Assembly (NCBI GenBank): GCA_910587175.1
Contig: CAJULH010000001.1
Coordinates: 1-64,000 of the forward strand
Source of the DNA: Candidatus Gastranaerophilales bacterium
GTDB taxonomy: Bacteria; Cyanobacteriota; Vampirovibrionia; Gastranaerophilales; Gastranaerophilaceae
Length of the DNA: 64,000 bases
Direction: 5' to 3'
Positions 52,832-60,898 of this stretch are shown piece after piece. A program made the position numbers and the translations under genes. Under the pieces are notes generated by a model that saw nothing but the letters and a program-made list of their open reading frames with translations, did not search any database and was not told the DNA's origin. Each line of letters starts with the position of its first letter. Position 1 is the first letter of the stretch.

Positions 52832-53470
52832 ATGGTATTAGTTAAGAAAATTTTATTATTCCTTGCGGCGCTTTTTCTTACCGCATTGGGTATCGCAGTC
52901 GGAACTTCGGCATATCTGGGCACAAGCCCCATCGGAAGCTTTCCTTATGTTTTAACATTTATTTGCCATCTGTCTTTTGGAACAACAACTTTTATTGTAA
53001 ATTCATTTTTTATACTTTTTCAAAGAATAATCCTTGGAAAAGAATTTAAAAAGAGAGATTATTGTCAGTTTTTTGTAATATTCTTCTTTGGAATTTTTAT
53101 TGACTTTGGTATGCATATTGCAAGCTTTTTTGTATCACAGATTTATTGGAAACAGTTTATAATGCTTATAGTTGGCGCAATTATTTTAGCTTTTGGCGTG
53201 GCACTTGAAATAATCGCGGATTTAATTTATATCCCCGGAGAAGGAGCAGTCAGGGCGGTTTCTAAAAAATTTGGTTTTGAATTCGGAAAAGCAAAAATTA
53301 TTTTTGATATTGCACAATGCATTATAGCAGTTTTGCTTGGATTGATATTTTTGCACAAAATTGAAGGTATAAGGGAGGGCACCCTGATTACGGCACTTTT
53401 GGTTGGTCCCTTGGTAATGGTTTTTTGCAAACCCGCAAGAGCTGCACTTTCAAAAATTAAATTTTTATAA
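52832..53470 (+). CDS. YczE/YitT-like membrane protein (DUF6198)
   Basis: A 212-residue protein with about five membrane helices. FLAALFLTALGIAVGTSAYL, GTSPIGSFPYVLTFICHLSF and GVALEIIADLIYIPGEGAVR fit the YczE/YyaS/YitT family, whose transport role is unproven. Its start is 46 nt from the divergent LD-carboxypeptidase start. CATAAT lies 10 nt before the ATG, and no clear Shine-Dalgarno site is seen. Confidence 0.82.
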   Translation: MVLVKKILLFLAALFLTALGIAVGTSAYLGTSPIGSFPYVLTFICHLSFGTTTFIVNSFFILFQRIILGKEFKKRDYCQFFVIFFFGIFIDFGMHIASFFVSQIYWKQFIMLIVGAIILAFGVALEIIADLIYIPGEGAVRAVSKKFGFEFGKAKIIFDIAQCIIAVLLGLIFLHKIEGIREGTLITALLVGPLVMVFCKPARAALSKIKFL

Positions 53471-53494
53471 TACTGCATGCAGCCAATTTTATAA

Positions 53495-53500
53495 TATAAT
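53495..53500 (+). promoter_or_regulatory. -10 box of dnaX (leaderless)
   Basis: Two overlapping TATAAT boxes (53490-53495 and 53495-53500), the second 6 nt before the ATG. A weak CTGCAT -35 is present. No ribosome binding site lies between. Confidence 0.45.
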
Positions 53501-53506
53501 ATTTCT

Positions 53507-55717
53507 ATGACTGAAAAATATTTGCCTTTATTTAGAAAATACAGACCACAAAGTTTTAAAGATGTCGTAGGACAAGAAAGCCTTGTAAAAGCACTTTCAA
53601 ATGCTATTGAATTAAACCGGATTGCAAACGCATACCTTTTTGCAGGACCAAGAGGAACCGGAAAAACCTCCTGCGCAAGGATTTTTGCAAAATCTTTAAA
53701 CTGCATAAACGGTCCGACGCTTGAACCATGCCAAAAATGCCCGAGCTGTCTTGATATAACAAATGCCTCTGGACTTGATGTCATTGAAATTGACGCTGCC
53801 ACAAACAGAGGGATAGATGATGCCAAAGAATTAATTGCCCAGACGCAGTATGCACCGATGAATGGCAAATATAAAATATTTATAATAGACGAAGTTCATA
53901 TGCTCTCAAATGAAGCATTTAACGCACTTTTAAAGACCTTTGAAGAGCCTCCTGCCAATGTTATTTTTATCCTGGCTACAACAGAACCGCATAAGGTAAT
54001 AGAGACGATTGTTTCAAGATGCCAGAGATTCGATTTGAGGCGCATTACAACTGATGATATTGTCAAACGCTTAAGAGAAATTTCAGATATTGAAAAAATA
54101 AAAATTACGGATGATGCCTTGCATACAATTGCAAAAAATGTATCCGGCGGACTTAGGGATTCTCTTGCCTTGCTCGACCAGGTAAGCATTTTGGGCGCAA
54201 GAGAAGAAATTACAAAAGAAGATATTGAAAGCCTGCTTGGCAAGGTAACGTTTGATGTGGCATTTGATTTTTTGAATAAGATATTGTCTAAAAATATAGA
54301 AAATGCGTTGTCTTCTTTAGACAAGATATATAATAAAGGCTTGGAGCCAAAGAATTTTTGCGAAAATTTTATAGAATTTTTAAGAAACCTGATTTTTACC
54401 CTTAAATCTTCTGCTACAGATAGCATTCTAAGATTTACAAATTTTAACCAGGGTGATATTGATAAAATAAAAAGTGCAAATTTTAATACAGCGCAAATTT
54501 TCAGAATTCTGGAAAAAGTTATTGAATATTATAAAGAAATCCGCTTTACAACAAACCCCTATCTTTGGGCAGAACTTATGGTGATAAACCTGTGCAAAGA
54601 CGAGGTATTTGTTGCTCAAAATGCTGAAATTGCTGCAGCCCCTGCAATCTCAGCAGCATCATTCGCCATAAACCGGACAGAATTGTCAAAACAAGCGGAA
54701 ACATTAAAAGAACAGGAAAACAATTTTAATACTGGTACTTCTGCACAAAAACCGGCAATCACAGCAGAAAGCAAACCGGCATTTAATACTGAACCGCAAA
54801 ATGCAGGAGGCAGCATTGTAAAAGAAACCCTAAAAGAGGTTGATATTCCTGAAAATATACCGGTGAAAGAAAGTGCGGATGACGAAGTTCAAAATTTAAG
54901 CGAATATAAAGAAACTTTATACCAAAATAAACCAAAGGAACCTGAAAACAGTTTTTCCGTAGAAGTTTTGGATGCATCTTTGGCAGCTGAAGAAAATAAA
55001 ACTGCAAAAGAGCCGGCATATGCTGCAGAACCCATAAAAATGCCCGAAGAAGAACCGGTTATGCCCGAAGTTCCAACATCTATAATGCCTCAGACAGGTG
55101 ATATCGACCCCATCGCAGCCTGGGCAAACGTTTTGAATGTAATTGAATCTATACCGGCAAAATTTTTCTATTCCGGCGTTGGAAAGCTTGTGGGGATTGA
55201 AAATAAAAAAATTACACTCGGGTTTGTAAATGAAAATGCCATAAATCAGGCAAAATCCGAATCAAAGTTTAAACATCTTTCAAAGGCTGTTCAAAATACA
55301 CTCGGAGAAGATTATTCAACAGATTTTATTTTAATTACCAAAGATACAAAAATAATAGATGTCAAACTGACAGCAAAAATTCAGGACAAACCAAAACCAT
55401 CTTATGCAAGAGAGCAGCAAAATAGTAGCCCTGATTCTTTTAACGGATATCAAAAATCGCAAAATGCTGCATCCGCACAAAATGAAGGATCTAAAAACAG
55501 CTTGGAAGACGCAAATACTGAATTTTCCACAGGTGTAACACCTGAAATAGCTTCATTTACTGTAATTGAGGATTCTGCATCAGGTGAAGCTCCTGTTATG
55601 CCGGAAGTTCCGACAGAAGAGAAAAAAGACGGGCATGCTAAAAAGAATATTCTTGCAAACTACGGACAAAAAACGAGAGAGATGCTTGAGGCTTTTAATG
55701 GCAAGGTTATCGACTAA
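53507..55717 (+). CDS. dnaX: DNA polymerase III clamp loader subunit gamma/tau
   Basis: A 736-residue AAA+ clamp loader. YLPLFRKYRPQSFKDVVGQE, Walker A GPRGTGKTSCARIFAKS (about 47-54), zinc cysteines at about 66, 75, 78 and 81, IFIIDEVHMLSNEAFNALLK (Walker B) and FILATTEPHKVIETIVSRCQ fit DnaX. The region after ~375 is low-complexity, then has a ~540-625 fold and a disordered tail. VMPEVPT occurs twice, near residues 516 and 695. No properly phased slippery site for frameshifting was seen. Confidence 0.95.
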   Translation: MTEKYLPLFRKYRPQSFKDVVGQESLVKALSNAIELNRIANAYLFAGPRGTGKTSCARIFAKSLNCINGPTLEPCQKCPSCLDITNASGLDVIEIDAATNRGIDDAKELIAQTQYAPMNGKYKIFIIDEVHMLSNEAFNALLKTFEEPPANVIFILATTEPHKVIETIVSRCQRFDLRRITTDDIVKRLREISDIEKIKITDDALHTIAKNVSGGLRDSLALLDQVSILGAREEITKEDIESLLGKVTFDVAFDFLNKILSKNIENALSSLDKIYNKGLEPKNFCENFIEFLRNLIFTLKSSATDSILRFTNFNQGDIDKIKSANFNTAQIFRILEKVIEYYKEIRFTTNPYLWAELMVINLCKDEVFVAQNAEIAAAPAISAASFAINRTELSKQAETLKEQENNFNTGTSAQKPAITAESKPAFNTEPQNAGGSIVKETLKEVDIPENIPVKESADDEVQNLSEYKETLYQNKPKEPENSFSVEVLDASLAAEENKTAKEPAYAAEPIKMPEEEPVMPEVPTSIMPQTGDIDPIAAWANVLNVIESIPAKFFYSGVGKLVGIENKKITLGFVNENAINQAKSESKFKHLSKAVQNTLGEDYSTDFILITKDTKIIDVKLTAKIQDKPKPSYAREQQNSSPDSFNGYQKSQNAASAQNEGSKNSLEDANTEFSTGVTPEIASFTVIEDSASGEAPVMPEVPTEEKKDGHAKKNILANYGQKTREMLEAFNGKVID

Positions 55718-55842
55718 TTTATTTATTAAGATTTACAACTAAACTTGATTAAAAACTTGTTTTTTGTATCATAAATATTAAGGGTCTTCGTAATAAGGTC
55801 TTTGGTGTTTGTAAAGAAAAGAAAGTGTTTATTTTAAGATAA

Positions 55843-56532
55843 ATGTCTAAAACTTTTACGGAAACAAAAACTCATGAAGTCACGGTCGATGTTGTAATTT
55901 TGACCATTGTTGAAAACAAACTTAAGGTGCTTTTGTTAAAAAGGGTAAATGAACCTTTCCGCGGAAGATGGGCAATACCCGGAGGTTTTATAAGGCTGTC
56001 TGAAAACCTTGACGATGCCGCGCTTCGTGTTTTGAAAGAAAAGACAAACGTTCAGAATATTTATCTTGAGCAGCTCTATACATTTGGCGACCCTTTAAGA
56101 TACCCGAACACTAGGGTTATTACCTGCGCATACTTTGCGCTGCTTCGGGCTGAAGATATTGACGTAAAAATTGTGGATGAATCCCAGGTAGCAGAAATTG
56201 AATGGCATTCTGTAGAGAATTTGCCGCCATTAGCGTTTGACCATAAAGAAATCATTGAGTACAGTTTAAAAAGAACACGTGAACGTTTAGAGCTTTGCCC
56301 TATTGCATTTCAGCTGCTTCCGAAAAAATTCACCCTGACAGAATTGCAAAAATCATATGAACTTATCTTAAAAAAAGATTTAGATAAAAGAAATTTCAGA
56401 AAAAAAGTTCTTGCAACAAATATGTTGATTGATTTAAATGAATGCACAAAAACAGGTTCAAAACGCCCTGCAGCTTTGTATTCTTTTGATGCAATCACCC
56501 TTGATTCAAAACGCGGACACTTCTTTTCTTAA
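55843..56532 (+). CDS. NrtR-like regulator (Nudix domain plus winged helix)
   Basis: A 229-residue protein. Residues 1-~140 are a Nudix domain (TVDVVILTIVENKLKVLLLK, RGRWAIPGGFIRLSENLDDA) whose catalytic box is degenerate: RVLKEKTNV replaces the RELxEExG pattern. That matches NrtR, which uses the domain to sense ADP-ribose. Residues about 150-229 form a winged helix (PKKFTLTELQKSYELIL, KRNFRKKVLATNMLIDL). NrtR controls NAD metabolism genes, but none is adjacent here. Its target is unknown. Confidence 0.82.
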   Translation: MSKTFTETKTHEVTVDVVILTIVENKLKVLLLKRVNEPFRGRWAIPGGFIRLSENLDDAALRVLKEKTNVQNIYLEQLYTFGDPLRYPNTRVITCAYFALLRAEDIDVKIVDESQVAEIEWHSVENLPPLAFDHKEIIEYSLKRTRERLELCPIAFQLLPKKFTLTELQKSYELILKKDLDKRNFRKKVLATNMLIDLNECTKTGSKRPAALYSFDAITLDSKRGHFFS

Positions 56533-56660
56533 ATTCTAGCATGCGCCACGGGTTATAGCAGGCGATGTTTTGTTATATTTATTTACATTATCTTAAAATT
56601 CAGCAATTTATAGAAGGCATATATCCTTTATATAATTAAGAGAGTTTTCAAGAGAAAAAT

Positions 56661-58292
56661 ATGTCAATAAACCCCATTTATAACAGTACACAGGGTTCTT
56701 CCCAGTATACATTTGCCACACCCCTGTATTACAATAATCTGCCGGCATCCATTTTTTCAAACACTCAAAATGCGAGTGCTCTTGAAACACAATTTGAGAC
56801 TGTTCAAAAAGAGCAGGGTATATTAGGTAAAGCGTGGGACGGTATTAAGAATTTTTTCCATATTGGTCTTTCATCAAATGATGTCAAAGAAACAATCGAG
56901 CAATATAAAAATGGCGAAATAAGCTATGAAGATGTGCAAAGCACAATTGAGAGCTTTGATAAAAAGCAGGAAGGCGCCGTTAATATAATTGCAAACGCAG
57001 CTACCGGTCTTACGACAGCGGGAATAGCAGTGGCAACAGGCGGAATTGGCGCCCTTGCTGTTGGTGCCGCAATTGGCGGTGCAACCAAAGCAGGATTAAA
57101 AACTCTGGATAGAGCAACAAACAACATTGAAGGCGACGCGCTTGATGCAAAACAAATTGCAAAGGACGGACTCACCGGCGCTATAGATGGTGCAATTTCA
57201 ACAGTTACAGCAGGAATGATAAAGGCTCCTGTTGCAGGACAAACGGTTTCACAGGCAGTAAAAACAGGTATAATCCAGGGTGCAAAAGCTGGCGCACTTT
57301 CAGGTGCTATAACAGGCGCAGGAGATTACACAGCAGAAGCAATTTTTGAAGAAGATGTTGACTTCACAATAGAAGGTCTTATGGGCTCAACTGCACAAAA
57401 CGCTGTTGCAGGCGGAGTAATGGGCGGTATTATGGGCGGCATCACAAGCGGCTTTGCGCAAAATAAATTAAATAATCAAACACAAACAAACCAAAATATA
57501 CAAGCTGATACAAAACCCCTAGAAACGGATGACACAGAAATTCCAACACAAAAACCAGAATCGCAAGGCGAAACAGCAGAAATCCCGGCATCATCCAAAG
57601 AAACACAACCAGCCGAAATCAAAGAAACAGCAACAGATAATACAACACGACAGCCTGAAGCATCGAGCATCACAGCAAAAACAAAACATGCAGAAAGCGT
57701 TGAAGCATCAAGAAAATATTATGATACACACAAGCAGGAAATAGACTCAATGTGGCTAAATGATGATGGAACATTTAAAGATTTATGGATTAATTCAGAA
57801 GGAAAAATTGTAAGCAGATATAAAGATAGCTACAAAACCTTTACAATAAATGATATAATTTCAGAATATAATGAAGAAATCGGAATATTATCCCATGCAA
57901 CAAGCGCCAAAAACGCTGCAGTGATACAAAGCAACGGTTTTGACCCCGGATATTCAAAGACTTGTGCCGGTTTGGCTGACGGCGTATATTTTATGCAAGG
58001 TGAAAATGTTGATTTTTGGGGAAATTCAGAAAGCATAGTCAATGCAACACTGGATGGTAAAATTTGCAGCGCAGATTTGAGCATTTTAGAATCGATATCC
58101 GGAAAGTTAAATGTTGATTATGATATGGTTTTAGCAGATACAGATGTTTTCTCACAAATGAACGGACAGCTTCCGAAAGTATTTTTGCAAAGATTAATTT
58201 CAGACAGAAATTATTCAGGAATAATCTCACCAAGGCTTGCTTCTAATGAAATTGCAGTACTTGATGCATCAAAAATCAGAATATGTGAATAA
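56661..58292 (+). CDS. Glycine-zipper protein with C-terminal ADP-ribosyltransferase-like domain
   Basis: A 543-residue protein in three parts. Residues ~110-275 hold hydrophobic Gly/Ala segments (for example GIAVATGGIGALAVGAAIGG and AVAGGVMGGIMGGITSGFAQ) likely to insert in membranes. Residues ~275-360 are a Thr/Gln/Glu-rich linker. Residues ~360-543 resemble ADP-ribosyltransferases: ILSHATSAKNAAVIQSNGF with His412, GLADGVYFMQ at ~438-446, and a final NEIAVLDASKI with Glu530. This pattern fits the H-Y/S-E fold loosely. A weak GAGA precedes ATG; TATAAT lies about 28 nt upstream. A toxin or host-directed effector is likely but unproven. Confidence 0.6.
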   Translation: MSINPIYNSTQGSSQYTFATPLYYNNLPASIFSNTQNASALETQFETVQKEQGILGKAWDGIKNFFHIGLSSNDVKETIEQYKNGEISYEDVQSTIESFDKKQEGAVNIIANAATGLTTAGIAVATGGIGALAVGAAIGGATKAGLKTLDRATNNIEGDALDAKQIAKDGLTGAIDGAISTVTAGMIKAPVAGQTVSQAVKTGIIQGAKAGALSGAITGAGDYTAEAIFEEDVDFTIEGLMGSTAQNAVAGGVMGGIMGGITSGFAQNKLNNQTQTNQNIQADTKPLETDDTEIPTQKPESQGETAEIPASSKETQPAEIKETATDNTTRQPEASSITAKTKHAESVEASRKYYDTHKQEIDSMWLNDDGTFKDLWINSEGKIVSRYKDSYKTFTINDIISEYNEEIGILSHATSAKNAAVIQSNGFDPGYSKTCAGLADGVYFMQGENVDFWGNSESIVNATLDGKICSADLSILESISGKLNVDYDMVLADTDVFSQMNGQLPKVFLQRLISDRNYSGIISPRLASNEIAVLDASKIRICE

Positions 58293-58297
58293 TCAGC

Positions 58298-59599
58298 CTA
58301 AATTAACTTTTTTACCCAGTCAATAAGTGTATTGATATCGTATGGTTTAGGAAGATATAAATCTGCTCCTTTTGACAAAATATTCTTTTTTTCCTGAATT
58401 GTGGTAGAAAAAATAATTTTAGGAGGTTTTAAATCTTTTGTTTCTGTATGTTTAATAAGACACTCAAGCGCTTTAAAGCCTTGTTTTTTATGCTCATTTC
58501 CATAGTCTAAAATCAGAACATTGGGTACAAAACTTTCAAAACTTTCCAAAAATTCATTATAATTATCACAAACACAAACATCAAAACCCTGCATTTCAAG
58601 ATTTGTTTTTAAAAGCAGGCTCAATGCAGAATCAGGCTCCATTACCATTACTTTATTTTTTGGCTCTGCCTTTGAAACTTCACCATACAATTTTGGCCGG
58701 TCTATGACATAACAGGATTCTTTTGAAGATTTGCACAGCTTTAAGACATTGAATAATAAATTTAAAACCTGCTTTTCGTTTTCAATATTTTTATCATGGG
58801 TTTCAACTATTGCAATAGAAAGCTTCATCAGAGGAATCTTTTTTTCTTCAATACTTTCGGATGAATAGAGCATAAAATTATTTTTATAATCAAACTCTGA
58901 GTAAAATCTGTCCAGAATACCATCAAAAGCAAATGTTAGAAATTTTGCAATTTTTTCTGCCTTTATAAAGGGGGTTATAAGCAGAAAATCTTTTACCGAA
59001 TAATGCCCTATGATATCTTCTTTTTGAAGTGTTGAATTTATAATGGCAGCGAGAGTTTGAAGCGCTTTTTCATAAGCTATTTCTCCATAAATTTCTTTAT
59101 AAAAATTTATACCTGAAATATTAATAAGCATTACAGCTTTTGCTTCATTCCTTTTAACACTCCTTTTTAAAGCTTTTAGTGTTACTTTGTTATCAATAAA
59201 ATTTGTCAGAGGATTAACGGAATTTTCCAAATAACGTCTGATATGGGCATTAATCCTCGCCTGAAATTCCCTGGATTGAACGGATTCATCCAAAAAATCA
59301 TCAGCACCGGCTTCAAGTGCGCTTAATTTATCATCAATTGCATCGGATTTTGATATAGCGATAATCACAGGACGGAAATTATAGGTTAAAACCCTGATTT
59401 TTCTTATAAAATCACTCAAAGTATCTTCAATGGTATCAGAAATTATAATTATTTCGGGTTCGTCATTTTTAATTGCAAAGATAGCTTCATCTAGTTTTGA
59501 GAATATGGAAACTTCACAATTAAGCGCTTCCACAAGTTTTTTATGTTTGATTGCAATTTCTTTCCTTTTTGAGATTATAAAAACTTCAGGTGAATACAT
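58298..59599 (-). CDS. Response regulator: receiver, degenerate GGDEF, receiver
   Basis: A 433-residue signal protein. Receiver one covers about 1-120 (IIIISDTIEDTL, with the acceptor Asp near 55, and ALEAGADDFLDESVQSREFQ). A GGDEF-like fold covers about 130-290, but the signature is SVKDF (near 206), so cyclase activity is unlikely. Receiver two covers about 317-433 (VMVMEPDSALSLLLKTNL, VLILDYGNEHKKQG, LPKPYDINTLIDWVKKL). It overlaps the kinase gene by one base and is its probable partner. It may act by protein contact. Confidence 0.85.
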   Translation of the reverse strand: MYSPEVFIISKRKEIAIKHKKLVEALNCEVSIFSKLDEAIFAIKNDEPEIIIISDTIEDTLSDFIRKIRVLTYNFRPVIIAISKSDAIDDKLSALEAGADDFLDESVQSREFQARINAHIRRYLENSVNPLTNFIDNKVTLKALKRSVKRNEAKAVMLINISGINFYKEIYGEIAYEKALQTLAAIINSTLQKEDIIGHYSVKDFLLITPFIKAEKIAKFLTFAFDGILDRFYSEFDYKNNFMLYSSESIEEKKIPLMKLSIAIVETHDKNIENEKQVLNLLFNVLKLCKSSKESCYVIDRPKLYGEVSKAEPKNKVMVMEPDSALSLLLKTNLEMQGFDVCVCDNYNEFLESFESFVPNVLILDYGNEHKKQGFKALECLIKHTETKDLKPPKIIFSTTIQEKKNILSKGADLYLPKPYDINTLIDWVKKLI

Positions 59600-60369
59600 T
59601 ATTCTGCATCCTCCTTTGTTTGGAAATCAAGAGCTTTGGAAGAATTTACAGATTGGATAATTTTTTTTGTAAATTTTTCAGGCTCTAAAAGCGGAATATA
59701 AATTAAAAATTCGGTATAATTTTCCTTTTTGGATGAATTAATTTCAATTCTGCCGTTCATTTTTTCAATAAGGTTTTTTGCAATATAAAGCCCAAGCCCG
59801 CTTCCCTGCGCTTTAGATGTTAAGTAATTGTCCGCTCTGTAAAACTTTTCGAAAACGTGTTTTATCTCATCATCCTCAATATATGAACCAAAATTTTTCA
59901 CAGATACAACATTATAATCATTTTTATTTTCAATATTAATTTCTATAGGCTCTTTTGAAGCAGAATATTTGCAGGCATTTTCAACTATATTTAAAAAAAT
60001 CTGTTCTAATTTATCCTTATCTGCCATAGAATTTAAAATTTTTCCTTTTTTAATTTTAAATTCTTTTTCTTTATAATTTACCTTTAGAATATCCAAAACA
60101 TTATCCACTAAAGAACAAATATTAACTTCTTTTAGAATAATTTCTGTTTGCGAATCTATTTTTGCAACATCCAAAACATTTTCAACAAGGTTTATAAGTC
60201 TTTCGGATTGTTCCAAAATTATATTTATAAATTTTTTCTTTGAATCATTATCCAAAACATCCCAGTTATCAAGAATAGTCTTTGAAAAGCCTTTAATACT
60301 TGTCAAGGGTGTTCTTATTTCATGGGAGAGCGTAGATATAAATTCATTTTTAATTTTTTCATTTTCCAT
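59599..60369 (-). CDS. Soluble histidine kinase core
   Basis: A 256-residue kinase with only the catalytic modules. The HisKA box FISTLSHEIRTPLTSIKGF holds the phosphorylated His near residue 17, almost at the N-terminus; then IFLNIVENACKYSAS (N box) and QGSGLGLYIAKNLIEKMNG (G box) form the HATPase. There is no sensor domain or membrane segment. It starts 3 nt after the mrnC stop, so no room is left for an N-terminal sensor. Sensing may occur through a partner protein. Confidence 0.9.
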   Translation of the reverse strand: MENEKIKNEFISTLSHEIRTPLTSIKGFSKTILDNWDVLDNDSKKKFINIILEQSERLINLVENVLDVAKIDSQTEIILKEVNICSLVDNVLDILKVNYKEKEFKIKKGKILNSMADKDKLEQIFLNIVENACKYSASKEPIEINIENKNDYNVVSVKNFGSYIEDDEIKHVFEKFYRADNYLTSKAQGSGLGLYIAKNLIEKMNGRIEINSSKKENYTEFLIYIPLLEPEKFTKKIIQSVNSSKALDFQTKEDAE

Positions 60370-60372
60370 ATG

Positions 60373-60741
60373 TCAAATTATACCAATTTCTTCCTTTAAA
60401 ATCTTGAATAATTCTTCAAGCCGGGTTTTATTTTGAATATACAAATACCCGATAATAACCTCAAACGCTGTTGCATGACGATGAACACCCGGATTATTTT
60501 TTTTATTTATGGTTAAATTTAAATTTCTTGCACGCCTGAAAATTTCTCTTTCCTCTTCGTTTAAAAAATTATTAAAAATTATTTCTGCCATTTTAGCCTG
60601 AAAATTGGCATTAACAAAGGATGTTGTCATTTTATGCATTAAATTTAAAGATTTAACTTTAAAGACAACATTTTCACGTATAAATAGTTCATACACAGCA
60701 TCCCCAATATGAGCATATCTTTTTAAATCAAAACTTTCCAT
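60373..60741 (-). CDS. mrnC: Mini-ribonuclease III
   Basis: A 122-residue enzyme with an RNase III catalytic domain and no dsRNA-binding domain. YAHIGDAVYELFIRENVVFK and ATAFEVIIGYLYI carry the catalytic acidic residues, and RRARNLNL the conserved basic patch. Mini-III matures 23S rRNA in Gram-positive and cyanobacterial lineages. TAAAAT (with TGA upstream) ends 6 nt before the ATG, with no Shine-Dalgarno. It is the first gene of the kinase/response regulator operon. Confidence 0.93.
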   Translation of the reverse strand: MESFDLKRYAHIGDAVYELFIRENVVFKVKSLNLMHKMTTSFVNANFQAKMAEIIFNNFLNEEEREIFRRARNLNLTINKKNNPGVHRHATAFEVIIGYLYIQNKTRLEELFKILKEEIGII

Positions 60742-60747
60742 ACCGGG

Positions 60748-60753
60748 ATTTTA
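60748..60753 (-). promoter_or_regulatory. -10 box of the mrnC operon (leaderless)
   Basis: TGATAAAAT (extended -10), six bases, then the mrnC ATG at 60741. The layout equals that of purS and dnaX. Confidence 0.4.
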
Positions 60754-60898
60754 TCATAAATCACACAAATAAAAGGACAGTTTCTGCAACATTTCTTTAC
60801 AATCTTGTGACAAAAACCAATTTGCAGGCAATTTTTGAAAGCAAAAATACTTTATTTATGTATAAGGAAGTTTATTTTAGGAGAAAACGAGGAAGCTT

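Noticed and set aside
55610..55640. A-rich run in dnaX as a programmed frameshift site
   Set aside because: The AAAAAAG heptamer is out of the A-AAA-AAG phase and lies almost at the C-terminus, so it would not give a gamma-like product.
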